DNA from: Phycisphaerae bacterium
Lineage (GTDB): Bacteria > Planctomycetota > Phycisphaerae > UBA1845 > UTPLA1
Length of the DNA: 64,000 nucleotides
Assembly (NCBI GenBank): GCA_019636475.1
Contig: JAHBXN010000012.1
Coordinates: forward strand, 16,898-80,897
Reading direction: 5' to 3'
Within the stretch, counting starts at the first letter, position 1, and each line of letters starts with the position of its first letter. Shown here one piece after another: positions 1 through 8,718 of the stretch. The notes beneath the pieces are model-generated. The model searched no databases. It was not told the origin of the DNA and saw only the letters and a list, made by a program, of their open reading frames with translations. The position numbers and the translations under genes are program-made.

Positions 1-767
1 ACATCCAACGGAGATCGACCGTGTATCAGGCAGTCACGGTAGCCTCGAATGATCGGCGTCATCGGGTTCATCTGAATCAGCATCCGCTTCCAGCCCGAAG
101 CGGCTTCCAGTTGATAGATCACGCAGGTGATGAACATCCAGAGCTGAATGACAGAACGAAAAAGAAAGCCAACGTCCCGATAGAATAGATTCGCCATCGA
201 CAGAACAAGGCCCAGCCCCGTCATGAGGACAATCTGAACGCCGACCACAACCGGCAGATACATCACGGCGGCGCTCAACTCATACTGCCAGCCGTTCTCC
301 TGAAAATGCTGAATAGCGACGTAGCACGCGAGCACACCCAGCCCCACCAGGAAGTCGACAAACGCGCTGATCACGGCCGAGATCGGAAAAACCTCGCGAG
401 GGAAATATATCTTCGTCACCAGCGGTCGGTTCGCGACAAGCGAGCCAATCGAGTTCGAAAGCCCGTTCGCAAAAAACGTCCACGGAACAAGCCCGCAGAA
501 TGCAAACAGCCCGTAAGGCAATGACGCACTGCCCGTCAGCTTCGCCTTGTCAACCTGCACGACCTGGTTAAACACGAAACCGAAGATCACCATCATCGCG
601 ACGGCCGGAAGCACCGCCCACGCGGCCCCGAGCAGCGAATGTTTATAACGAACACGGATATCACGCCAAGCCAGCATCCACATCAGCTCGCGATAATGCC
701 ACAACAATGCAATCCGCGATCGCGGCGCGCCAATATGCAAATACCCAGTTCGCGAGATCGTTGTCAT
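1..767 (-). CDS. ABC-2 type polysaccharide export permease (partial, C-terminus off window)
   Basis: The frame is open from the ATG at 767 to the window edge, so the end of the protein is missing. The N-terminus has a cytoplasmic stretch with WHYRELMWMLAWRDIRVRYKH, the conserved lead-in of Wzm/TagG/RfbA-type permeases. It is followed by 'LLGAAWAVLPAVAMMVIFGF' and further hydrophobic segments, including one with the PW-FFANGLSNSIGS-LV---LV-KIYFPRE signature of the ABC-2 polysaccharide exporter family. It would form the inner-membrane channel that moves lipid-linked glycan to the periplasm, with an ATPase partner presumably encoded beyond position 1. It begins 18 bp after the glycosyltransferase stop, so the two genes are probably co-transcribed. 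The gene is easily missed because it lacks its stop in this window. Family assignment is fairly sure; the glycan is unknown. Confidence 0.85.
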   Translation of the reverse strand, partial: MTTISRTGYLHIGAPRSRIALLWHYRELMWMLAWRDIRVRYKHSLLGAAWAVLPAVAMMVIFGFVFNQVVQVDKAKLTGSASLPYGLFAFCGLVPWTFFANGLSNSIGSLVANRPLVTKIYFPREVFPISAVISAFVDFLVGLGVLACYVAIQHFQENGWQYELSAAVMYLPVVVGVQIVLMTGLGLVLSMANLFYRDVGFLFRSVIQLWMFITCVIYQLEAASGWKRMLIQMNPMTPIIRGYRDCLIHGRSPLD

Positions 768-785
768 CGATTGGCTCAGTGAATC

Positions 786-2072
786 TCATCGCCCGGCCGA
801 AGCGAAGCGTCGCGGCGCATTTGCCGTTTCCCCAACGTCGGGATCCTCGCTGCTCGCCTCCGTCTGATCAGCCAGCGCGATGTACCGGTCCGCCAATTGG
901 GTGACCATCGACTGCATTGCAAAATCGCGAATCACCCGCTCACGGCTCGCTCGCGCCATCTCAATGCCAACAGCCGGCCGAGCGACCAGATGACTGACCG
1001 CCAGCGCCAACGACGCGGGATCCCCCGCCGGAACAAGCATCCCCGTGCGGCCGTCCTCAACAACCTCCGAATTGCCCCCCGCATTCGAAGCAGCCACAGC
1101 TAGCCCGCAAGACATCGCTTCAAGCAATGAATTGGAAAGCCCCTCGGATATCGATGGCTGCACAAACAAATCAGCCGCTTGGTACCAGGACACCGGATCG
1201 TCCGCCTCCCCGACAAATCGAATATCGATGTCCTCCAGCCGTTCGTTCGCCCATCGACTGAGGAGCCCGCCCATCCCATCCGCCCCCACAAATACGAAAC
1301 AGGCTTGTTCCGCAACGGCGCCCATTCGTCCGATCGCTTCCAGAAGAATCGATTGTCCTTTGATCGGCTTCAGATTGCCGAGGCAGAGCACAACCGCTTT
1401 GTCCACCGGCAAACCCAGATCCCGACGCACCGCGATCCGATCAATCGCCGGTGCGAATCGCTCGGTATCCACGCCGTTTCGAACCACGCCGAACGCGTCC
1501 GCTGGCAGATTCAATTCGTTGGCGATCGCCCGGGCGGCGGTACATCCGACAGCCCATCGGTCGTCACAGCGCAGAAGCGCCTCGCGGTAAACCTTGCGGC
1601 GCACGCCCTGAAATTCCCCAATGCCGGTTTGAAATCCGTGAAAGCTACAGGCGATGCGGGCCTCGCCATACAGCTCGACCGCCATCAGTGAATCCAGCAG
1701 CAGCGACATCCCGCGAACATGAACGACGTCCACGGATTGCTCCGCGAGGATCCCCGCCAGCACGCGCGACCAATTGCGCGACTTGAGCGCCGCAGACTGG
1801 CGCACAATGGTCACGCATGGGTCGATTCGCTGGACAAGTGCCTCATTCTCGTCACTCCAGTCAAGCACCACCACCACATGCCGAAACCGGTCTTCCAGAA
1901 GGCCGTTCACCGCATGGATCAGTTGCAATTCCAGTCCGCCGCGGCCAAGCCGCCAGACCGGGTGGCAGACCGTGATCGGGCCCGAAGCCGGATTCGAGTC
2001 GATCAACGTGGATCGTGAATCTTGCGACAAACCGTTCTGCGCGACCAACGTCGCGGCGGGTGCTTTCGGCAT
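786..2072 (-). CDS. GT4 family glycosyltransferase
   Basis: About 428 residues with a two-domain GT-B layout. The N-terminal domain has the GGLE loop (near residue 45) seen in GT4 enzymes such as the PEP-CTERM/EpsH-associated sugar transferases. The C-terminal domain has the acceptor/nucleotide-sugar signature EGLSNSLLEAMSCGLAV (around residue 310) with the two conserved glutamates, then NSEVVEDGRTGMLVP. It would transfer a sugar from a nucleotide donor to a growing surface glycan at the cytoplasmic face. The ATG at 2072 is preferred because GGGAG lies 5 bases upstream; an in-frame TTG at 2111 with AAGGAG upstream is an alternative and would add 13 residues. Immediately downstream is the polysaccharide ABC permease, which supports a role in exported glycan synthesis. 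Donor and acceptor cannot be told from sequence. Confidence 0.85.
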   Translation of the reverse strand: MPKAPAATLVAQNGLSQDSRSTLIDSNPASGPITVCHPVWRLGRGGLELQLIHAVNGLLEDRFRHVVVVLDWSDENEALVQRIDPCVTIVRQSAALKSRNWSRVLAGILAEQSVDVVHVRGMSLLLDSLMAVELYGEARIACSFHGFQTGIGEFQGVRRKVYREALLRCDDRWAVGCTAARAIANELNLPADAFGVVRNGVDTERFAPAIDRIAVRRDLGLPVDKAVVLCLGNLKPIKGQSILLEAIGRMGAVAEQACFVFVGADGMGGLLSRWANERLEDIDIRFVGEADDPVSWYQAADLFVQPSISEGLSNSLLEAMSCGLAVAASNAGGNSEVVEDGRTGMLVPAGDPASLALAVSHLVARPAVGIEMARASRERVIRDFAMQSMVTQLADRYIALADQTEASSEDPDVGETANAPRRFASAGR

Positions 2073-2198
2073 GGAGACTCCCGGGCGCCGACACGTCAGC
2101 GAACGCATCAACGCATGATGACTCCTTTACCTATCGGCGAAGTGGGAACCATGCGGCGAGCGGAGCGGCCGGAGGGCCCGGCCTGCCTGAATTGCCGC

Positions 2199-3653
2199 CT
2201 ATGCAAATACCGGCGCATGCGAAGCATCGCCGACGAGGTGCATCAGAAGCGCATTTGTTGCGCCTTCCTTGTCCAGACGCGTGCCAGCGACCACGACAAT
2301 CAGATCCCCCGGTGATACATGACCGGCCGCGATCAGCTTCTCATCAAGTTCACTCAGCATCTGAAGAATTCTCACCGGTCGCGTCGCGCGTATCGGCGTC
2401 ACCCCATAGTACATCGACATGCGCCGGCAAACGTGCAGATCCGGCGAAAGCCCGATCACCGGCGTGTTCAGCCGCGTCTTGCTCAACAGCCGGCCCGTGT
2501 TGCCCGTATCCGTCCAGACTGCCACAAGCTTGGCATCCAGTTCGCGGGACAGAAGACTCGCGCCATGCGCGACCGCCGTGGTGATCCGCCGAAGTGTGCG
2601 AGAGGCGTCCACCCGCGCGGATTCGTTCCGATCCCGAAGATAACGCTCCGTCTCGCGAGCAATGTCGCACATCACTCGCACCGCCTCGACCGGGTACTTG
2701 CCGACCGACGTCTCCGCACTAAGCATGATCGCGTCGCCGCCATCAAGGATCGCGTTGGCGACGTCGCTCACCTCCGCCCGGGTCGCCACGGCGTTCTCCA
2801 CCATCGATTGCAGCATCTGGGTCGCGACGATCACCGGCTTGCCGGCGTTCTGGCACATCCGCACGATCTTCTTCTGCAACACCGGAACCTGCGCGAGTTC
2901 CGTCTCCACCCCGAGATCGCCGCGTGCCACCATCACGACATCCGCCGCCTCGATGATCTCCTCCAGATGGCCGATCGCCGCCATCGTCTCGATTTTTGCA
3001 ACAACCCGGATTTCGCTGCCCGACAGCGGCAGGAGCCCGTGCAATTCCTGAAGGTCGGCAGCGCTTCGCACAAATGACAACGCGACATAATCCAGCTTAT
3101 TCTCAAGAGCCCACGCAAGGTCCTGCCTGTCCTTGTCAGTCATCGCGGACATCTGAAGATCACTATCCGGCAGGTTCAACCCCTTGCGCGTCCGGATGAC
3201 TCCACCCACTTCCACTCGACACGTCAGCAGGTCCGCGCCCGCCGACTCCACGCGAAGCCGCACCGACCCATCGTCGATCAATACGCGATGTCCTGCCTTT
3301 ACTTCGCTGACCAGTTCAGAACGATTGGTCGAAATCCGCGTCGCATTACCCACGACATGTCCGTTGACGATCGCGATCTGATCCCCGCGATGAACCTCGA
3401 ACCCATCGGCCTCAACAGCGTCGATACGAATCTTCGGACCGCAGAGATCACCCAGCACCGCAGCCATCGAGCCCGTCTGCTCGCAGGCCGTGCGAATGTT
3501 CGCCAGTGTTCGCGCATGCTGTTCGAGGTTGCCGTGCGAGAAATTGATCCGGAACACATCGACACCTGCATCAATCAGTTGTTTCAGAATCTCCACGGTG
3601 TCCGTGGCCGGTCCGAGCGTCGCGACAATCTTGGTCTGAATCATTTGCTGCAT
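2199..3653 (-). CDS. pyk: pyruvate kinase
   Basis: Catalyses phosphoenolpyruvate + ADP to pyruvate + ATP, the last step of glycolysis, in the cytosol. The protein (about 484 residues, normal for the family) begins with the typical QTKIVATLGPA strand. It carries RINFSHG, the PK active-site signature around residues 218-232 with the catalytic Lys in VVAKIE, the metal-binding MVARGDLG near residue 241, and the PVIVATQML..RAEVSDVANA block. A C-terminal alpha/beta domain completes the fold. The open frame extends upstream to 3737, but ATG 3653 matches the usual family N-terminus and is preceded by a GAGA-type site; ATG 3644 is also possible. It follows the apgM gene on the same strand with a gap of about 100 bp, so consecutive glycolytic enzymes share an operon-like arrangement. 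Confidence 0.95.
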   Translation of the reverse strand: MQQMIQTKIVATLGPATDTVEILKQLIDAGVDVFRINFSHGNLEQHARTLANIRTACEQTGSMAAVLGDLCGPKIRIDAVEADGFEVHRGDQIAIVNGHVVGNATRISTNRSELVSEVKAGHRVLIDDGSVRLRVESAGADLLTCRVEVGGVIRTRKGLNLPDSDLQMSAMTDKDRQDLAWALENKLDYVALSFVRSAADLQELHGLLPLSGSEIRVVAKIETMAAIGHLEEIIEAADVVMVARGDLGVETELAQVPVLQKKIVRMCQNAGKPVIVATQMLQSMVENAVATRAEVSDVANAILDGGDAIMLSAETSVGKYPVEAVRVMCDIARETERYLRDRNESARVDASRTLRRITTAVAHGASLLSRELDAKLVAVWTDTGNTGRLLSKTRLNTPVIGLSPDLHVCRRMSMYYGVTPIRATRPVRILQMLSELDEKLIAAGHVSPGDLIVVVAGTRLDKEGATNALLMHLVGDASHAPVFA

Positions 3654-3755
3654 TTCTCTATCCGAGCCGAACCGACGCAATTCGCCGGACGCACGGCCGC
3701 GTTTGCCACGGGCTCGCCAATCGAATCGTCCATTCACACCGAAGCATTGGGCCGC

Positions 3756-4952
3756 TCACCGCCTCAGGAAGTGGTCCATGAGTTCATGACCAAGTGCCAC
3801 ATGAAAATCACTCTCCAAAGCCGCGCGTTCGCTAAATGCGCGCTTCAGAATGCCTGCCGGAACATCCGTTCCCGCCATGCAGAACGGCGGAGGAACATCC
3901 GTATGCGTTCGATGAGCCACCGGCGTCGGATGATCCGGCGCAATCAGGATGCGCCACCTTTCGAAACTCCGCAGCTTCTCCAGAACTGGGCCGACGATAT
4001 GCTCGTCGATCCGCTCCAGCGCCTCCAGTTTTGCCGCCGCATCACCCATGTGACCCGCTTCGTCCGGAGCCTCGATGTGAACCGCGACCAGGTCGTACGC
4101 ATCCAGGGCCTCCACCGCGTAGCGTCCCTTGGCGACATAATCCGTATCGATATAGCCTGTTGCCCCAGGCACGTCGATCACCGACCAACCGACAAGACGG
4201 CCCAGCCCGCGGATCAGGTCCACGGCCGCGATCACCGCGCCGCGAACCCCGAAACGCTGCTTGAAGCGCGGCAGAATCGGTACCATCCCCTGGCCCCACA
4301 GCCAGATGTCCGTTGCGGGCACCTCGCCAAGATCGGCGCGAACTTTGTTCACATCGTGTCCCGCCACGATGGGTCGGGCCCGATCCATGATCTCGCGAAT
4401 CAGCCGCCCGCCCCGGCCGCTCGGCCAGTAGTCCGCGATTGGCTCATTCGGAATGTCATGCGGCGCCGCGCATTGTGCCGTCATTGCGGTCTCGTCCCGA
4501 ATCACCATCAGATTGCGATACGACACCCCCGGATAAAACCTCACTCCCAGATCGTCCATCGCCGCATTCAACGATTCGATGATCTGAGCCGCCTCAGCTG
4601 AACGAATATGACCAGCCGTGAAATCGCTCATGTCTCCGTTCGTCACATTCACGAGATTGCAGCGGAAAATGATGTCATCCGGCTGAAGTGGCAGCTTCCT
4701 TGCGACCGCTTCAATCGGCGCTCGGCCTGAATAAAACTCACGAACGTCATATCCCAGAAGCGACATGGTCGCGACATCGCTGCCTGGTGCGAAAGACTCC
4801 GGAACGGTACGAACCGTTCCGATCCGGCCTTCCTCCACGATTGAGTCGATATTTGGAATGCGGGCGGCTTCCAGCGGAGTCTTCCCGCCGAACTGCTCAA
4901 GCGGTTCGTCGGCTGCTCCGTCAGGTAAGATGATGGCGTACTTCGTCTGCAC
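3756..4952 (-). CDS. apgM: cofactor-independent phosphoglycerate mutase, archaeal (ApgM) type
   Basis: Interconverts 3- and 2-phosphoglycerate without 2,3-bisphosphoglycerate. The N-terminus TKYAIILPDGAADEP and the metal/serine site GSDVATMSLLGYD (catalytic Ser near residue 64) are diagnostic of the ApgM branch of the alkaline-phosphatase superfamily. Later metal ligands are visible in VAVHIEAPDEAGHMGD and in IAPDHPTPV..RTHTDVPPPF. The length, about 398 residues, fits the family when the GTG at 4952 is used; AAGGATGGG lies about 10 bases upstream. The frame stays open to 5177 and an ATG at 5024 exists, but the extra residues have no family counterpart. It lies directly upstream of pyruvate kinase. 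ApgM-type enzymes are best known from archaea but also occur in several deep bacterial phyla including planctomycetes. Confidence 0.93.
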   Translation of the reverse strand: MQTKYAIILPDGAADEPLEQFGGKTPLEAARIPNIDSIVEEGRIGTVRTVPESFAPGSDVATMSLLGYDVREFYSGRAPIEAVARKLPLQPDDIIFRCNLVNVTNGDMSDFTAGHIRSAEAAQIIESLNAAMDDLGVRFYPGVSYRNLMVIRDETAMTAQCAAPHDIPNEPIADYWPSGRGGRLIREIMDRARPIVAGHDVNKVRADLGEVPATDIWLWGQGMVPILPRFKQRFGVRGAVIAAVDLIRGLGRLVGWSVIDVPGATGYIDTDYVAKGRYAVEALDAYDLVAVHIEAPDEAGHMGDAAAKLEALERIDEHIVGPVLEKLRSFERWRILIAPDHPTPVAHRTHTDVPPPFCMAGTDVPAGILKRAFSERAALESDFHVALGHELMDHFLRR

Positions 4953-5097
4953 GGCGGCGATCCCATCCTTGGCTTGGTCAACTTGACGTGAGTATATCCC
5001 CGAAGCGCCGATCGAACAGTACATCAATTGACTCGGAACAAACGCACGACTGATCGCGGGCGACAGCATGGCCCATCTTTCGTTATCATCTCCATCA

Positions 5098-5676
5098 ATG
5101 CCTCCGGTCGAAGTCAATACACTCCACTTCGCTGCAAAGCGTTTCACCGATACGCCCTTCCCGCCATATCGGTTCATCCCGGGACGCCACCCACACCCGA
5201 TCGCCCACCCGCAAGGACACAGCCATCGCCCGCCAGGGCAACCCGAACCGAGCGTCGAACCGGTTCCACCGGAGCGCTGGCCACAATCACAACCGTACCT
5301 GTTCGGCTGCGATCTCTACAACCACGGATTCTGGTGGGAGTCACACGAAGCATGGGAAGGTCTCTGGCGCGTCGTGCCCGCCGATAGCGCGCGGCGAAGG
5401 TATCTGCAGGGGATCATCCAGATCGCGGCGATACACCTGCAGCTCTTTCAAGGTCATGCCGAGGGAGTCGCGCGGCTGCGAATAACCAGCCGGGAACATC
5501 TCGCAGCCGCGGCGGCCGCGCAAGGCCAACAATTGCCTTTCATGGGAATTGATATACTCGAATTGCAACGGCGAATCGACGATTACTGCGAGCGAGTGCT
5601 GGATGCGAAGATGCCTCCGCCGTGGCACCTTCCGAGATTCTTCCCCTACATCATTCCGTCAGAACGGTTTCCTTGA
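5098..5676 (+). CDS. DUF309 domain protein
   Basis: About 192 residues. The second half contains the conserved core of the DUF309 family: YNHGFWWESHEAWEGLW followed by a helix with YLQGIIQIAAIHLQLFQG and a second helical pair. The two histidines of NHGFWWESHE are invariant in what I recall of the family and could bind a metal, but no enzymatic function is established. The N-terminal part is rich in Pro and His (PHPIAHPQGHSHRPPG). The start is uncertain: ATG 5098 gives the family-like PPVEV..FPPYRFIPG beginning, while ATG 5068 adds ten residues; neither has a strong ribosome binding site. The 3' end overlaps the converging GspE gene by 26 bp. It diverges from apgM, whose upstream region it partly occupies. 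Confidence 0.75.
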   Translation: MPPVEVNTLHFAAKRFTDTPFPPYRFIPGRHPHPIAHPQGHSHRPPGQPEPSVEPVPPERWPQSQPYLFGCDLYNHGFWWESHEAWEGLWRVVPADSARRRYLQGIIQIAAIHLQLFQGHAEGVARLRITSREHLAAAAAAQGQQLPFMGIDILELQRRIDDYCERVLDAKMPPPWHLPRFFPYIIPSERFP

Positions 5677-7408
5677 CCACTTCCTCGATCGTCGTGACGC
5701 CGTCGAATATCGCCAGAAGACCGCTCTCACGCAGCGTGCGCATGCCGTTCTTGCATGCGGCCTCCATGAGCACGTTGGTGGACGCCCCCTGCATGACCAG
5801 GTCTCGAAGGTGATCGTCGAAGACCATGATCTCGTAAATGCCGACCCGGCCGCGATAACCGGTGCCATTGCAATAGTCGCAGCCCTTGCCGAAGTAGAAC
5901 TTTCGATCCGCCACATCCACCGGCTTGAGGTGCAGTTCCATAAGCTGCTCCTCAGTCGGAGTGTACTCCTGCTTGCACTGCTTGCAGATACGTCGCGCCA
6001 GTCGCTGCGCAACGATCGCCTCGAAAGTCGCCGTAATAAGGAAGGGCTCCACACCCAGGTCCAGCAATCGCGCGACCGCGGAGGGCGCGTCGTTCGTGTG
6101 AAGTGTTGTGAACACAAGGTGTCCGGTCAGGGCGGCCTGGATCGAAATCTGCGCCGTCTCCAGGTCGCGAACTTCACCGACAAGAATGATGTCCGGGTCC
6201 TGTCGAAGGAAGCTTCGCAGCGCACGGCCGAACGTCAGCCCCGTCTCATTGTTGACCTGAACCTGCACAATGCCGTCAATGTCGTATTCAACCGGGTCCT
6301 CGACCGTGAGAATCTTCGTATCAATCGAGTTCAGCGAGTTCAACGCGGCGTACAGCGTGGTCGTTTTGCCCGAGCCGGTCGGACCGGTGTTCACCACGAT
6401 CCCGTGAGGTCGATCAATCACCGACCGAAACGTCTTCAGGTCGTCCTCGCGCAGACCCAGTTGATCCATGTCCAGCTTGACATTGCTGCGGTCCAGAATA
6501 CGAAGCACCACGGATTCGCCGAACATCGTCGGAAGCACCGCGACGCGCAAGTCAACCGGATTGCCGGCGACCGTCAGGCTGATGCGGCCGTCCTGCGGCA
6601 GTCGCCGCTCGGCGATATCCAGATTCGCCATGACCTTGATGCGACTGGCGATGGCCATCGCCAAAAATCGCGGCGGAGGCATCATCTCGTAAAGCACGCC
6701 GTCGATTCGATAGCGCAGCTTGTATTCGTCTTCGAATGGTTCAAAGTGGATGTCGCTGGAGTGGTCGCGAATCGCCGCAAGCAGAACAAGCGTCAGCAAC
6801 TGCTTCACGGGGTTCGAGTCGGCCAGTTCCTTGATTTCCTCAAGATCGAGCGATTCGCCCCGATTCTCGAATTTTGCAAGATCCGTGTCTTTCCCGATCT
6901 CATCCAGTAGCTCATTGATCGACTTGCCGGCGTCTTCAGGATAGTAGCGACTCAGCGCCGTCGAAATCGCATCCTCCGTCGCTATCAGCGGCCGGATGTT
7001 CATTGCCAGCAGCTTGCGAAGATCGTCCGTCGCCTGAAAGTTGTCCGGAGACGACATCGCGACGTCCAGCGTGTTTGTCGCGGCGTCAAAGCCCGTCGGA
7101 ACGATCCGATACGTGTTCGCCATCTGGTTGGCGACCATCTTGATCACATCCGGCGAAATGTCGATCGTATCGAGACTGACAGGCTCCATCCCGATCTGAG
7201 CGGCCAGTGCCAACTCCAGATCAGCTTCCTTGATGTAACCCAGGTCAATCAGAATCTGACCCAGCGGACCGCGCTTCGACTTCTGAACCGCCAGTGCCTC
7301 GTGAACCTGCGTGCGGTTCACCTTGTTCATCTTGATCAGGATGCGGCCGAGCGGACGGCCTTTATAGCCGCCGCCGCCTCTGGATGGATTTGGTGCGATT
7401 GCTGACAT
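5651..7408 (-). CDS. GspE/PilB-type secretion or pilus assembly ATPase (second copy)
   Basis: A 585-residue hexameric motor ATPase of the type II secretion/type IV pilus superfamily. Visible in order are an N-terminal extension with PLGRILIKM and PLGQILIDLGYI, which mark MshEN/GspE-N type domains (residues about 18-130), the SSDIHFEPF strand (around 218), Walker A GPTGSGKTTT (342-351), the Asp box, Walker B DPDIILVGEVRD and the His box TGHLVFTTLHTNDAPSA. Two CxxC pairs (CKQC and CDYC) form the zinc-binding C-terminal subdomain typical of GspE/PilB. It powers pilin or pseudopilin polymerisation at the inner membrane. It is the third of three motor ATPase genes in a row, 57 bp after pilT. No pilC/gspF, pilin peptidase or secretin gene is nearby in the window, so assignment to secretion or to pili is open. 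Confidence 0.9.
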   Translation of the reverse strand: MSAIAPNPSRGGGGYKGRPLGRILIKMNKVNRTQVHEALAVQKSKRGPLGQILIDLGYIKEADLELALAAQIGMEPVSLDTIDISPDVIKMVANQMANTYRIVPTGFDAATNTLDVAMSSPDNFQATDDLRKLLAMNIRPLIATEDAISTALSRYYPEDAGKSINELLDEIGKDTDLAKFENRGESLDLEEIKELADSNPVKQLLTLVLLAAIRDHSSDIHFEPFEDEYKLRYRIDGVLYEMMPPPRFLAMAIASRIKVMANLDIAERRLPQDGRISLTVAGNPVDLRVAVLPTMFGESVVLRILDRSNVKLDMDQLGLREDDLKTFRSVIDRPHGIVVNTGPTGSGKTTTLYAALNSLNSIDTKILTVEDPVEYDIDGIVQVQVNNETGLTFGRALRSFLRQDPDIILVGEVRDLETAQISIQAALTGHLVFTTLHTNDAPSAVARLLDLGVEPFLITATFEAIVAQRLARRICKQCKQEYTPTEEQLMELHLKPVDVADRKFYFGKGCDYCNGTGYRGRVGIYEIMVFDDHLRDLVMQGASTNVLMEAACKNGMRTLRESGLLAIFDGVTTIEEVVKETVLTE

Positions 7409-7465
7409 CCCAATGAATCCCTTTGGCCGGCAAGTCGATACCAGGATCGACTTCGTTCGGCGGGC

Positions 7466-8626
7466 TTACTTCGCGCCACCTGCCTTCTCTTCGACAACTT
7501 CTTCCTTATCCACCGTGGAGGTGAGACCTTCGATCAACGCGTCACCAGCCTCATGCAGTTTGCCGGCACGCTCCAACTTCTCCTGTATTTCGCCGGGCTG
7601 CCGGGCTTTATCGAGCATCTCAGCCGCGTCGATCAGGTTCCGTTCGTAGAGAGACCACAGGTGATCGTCGAGTAGCTGCATGCCGTACTTCTTTCCGGTC
7701 TGAATCGCCGAGTCGATGCGAAACGTCTTGTTCTCGCGAATCAGGTTGGAAATCGCGGGCGTCACGACAAGAAACTCATACGCAGCGACCATGCCTGACG
7801 GCTTGCGCGGCATCAGCGCCTGCGAAAGAATGGCAATAAGCGATGTCGAAAGCTGCACGCGGATCTGGTCCTGTTGCTCATGTGGGAACGCATCGATGAT
7901 TCGGTTGACAGTACCCTGGCAGCCCGTGGTGTGCAGCGTCGAGAACACGAGGTGGCCCGTTTCCGCCGCGAGGATCGCGTTCGAAATCGTCTCAAGGTCC
8001 CGCATTTCACCGACGAGGATCACGTCCGGGTCGGAGCGCAGCACGCGCCGAAGCGCCTCCGCGAAGCTCGGCACGTCATTGCCGACCTCGCGCTGATTGA
8101 TGATGCTCTTCTTGTGCGAATGGTAGTATTCGATCGGGTCCTCAACCGTCACAATGTGCCGATCGAGTTCATTGTTGATGTAGTTCAGCATCGACGCCAG
8201 CGTCGTCGTCTTGCCAGAGCCGGTCGGCCCCGTCACGAGGAACAATCCGCGAGGACGCCGACACAACGCGCGGCAGATCGCCGGAAGACCAATCTCCTCG
8301 AACGATAGAAACCGGCTCGGAATCAGACGCAACACCATTGTGATATTGCCCTTCTGACGAAACACCGAAACGCGGAATCGACCCTGGTCACCGAAAGCGA
8401 ATCCGAAGTCCGTGCCGCCTTCCTCCTGGAGTTCCTGCTGGTTGCGGTCCGGCGTGATCGATTTCATCAGGCCGACCGTGTCTTCCGGCTCCAGAACTTT
8501 CGTCTCAAGCTGGCGAAGCCGGCCGTGAAGGCGAAGCACCGGCGGGCGACCCACGGACAGGTGAATATCCGATGCGCCGCGTTTGATGCAGGTCTCAAGA
8601 ATTCGATCAATATGAAGGGATGCCAT
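7466..8626 (-). CDS. pilT: PilT-like twitching motility (retraction) ATPase
   Basis: A 386-residue member of the PilT branch. It lacks the long GspE N-domain and the zinc-binding cysteine pairs. The N-terminus carries the ASDIHLSVGRPPVLRLHG strand, then an arginine finger region (GRFRVSVFRQKGN), Walker A GPTGSGKTTT (133-142), the Asp box DPIEYYHSHKKSIINQREVG, Walker B SDPDVILVGEMRD, and the His box GHLVFSTLHT. The AIRNLIRE-like PilT signature appears as AISNLIRENKTFRIDSAIQTG near residue 300. PilT depolymerises type IV pilins, driving retraction. It sits between two GspE/PilB genes with gaps of 92 and 57 bp. The C-terminus is extended by about 40 residues rich in Glu and Lys compared with typical PilT. 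Confidence 0.9.
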   Translation of the reverse strand: MASLHIDRILETCIKRGASDIHLSVGRPPVLRLHGRLRQLETKVLEPEDTVGLMKSITPDRNQQELQEEGGTDFGFAFGDQGRFRVSVFRQKGNITMVLRLIPSRFLSFEEIGLPAICRALCRRPRGLFLVTGPTGSGKTTTLASMLNYINNELDRHIVTVEDPIEYYHSHKKSIINQREVGNDVPSFAEALRRVLRSDPDVILVGEMRDLETISNAILAAETGHLVFSTLHTTGCQGTVNRIIDAFPHEQQDQIRVQLSTSLIAILSQALMPRKPSGMVAAYEFLVVTPAISNLIRENKTFRIDSAIQTGKKYGMQLLDDHLWSLYERNLIDAAEMLDKARQPGEIQEKLERAGKLHEAGDALIEGLTSTVDKEEVVEEKAGGAK

Positions 8627-8718
8627 GAGTACTCATTCCATCTACGGAATCATTCCAATCCCCGCAGATTGTTTGATGCCGTTCGCTACCGCCGATCATG
8701 CGACGCCGGCGCTCGACA

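Noticed and set aside
3288..4601. Long plus-strand open frame (437 codons) opposite apgM and pyk
   Set aside because: It lies wholly antisense to two certain glycolytic genes, is rich in Arg/His/Pro as expected of an antisense frame in GC-rich DNA, and has no recognised motifs.
5549..6910. Plus-strand open frame of 453 codons opposite the GspE gene
   Set aside because: Antisense to a gene with complete Walker motifs; composition is typical of a shadow frame.
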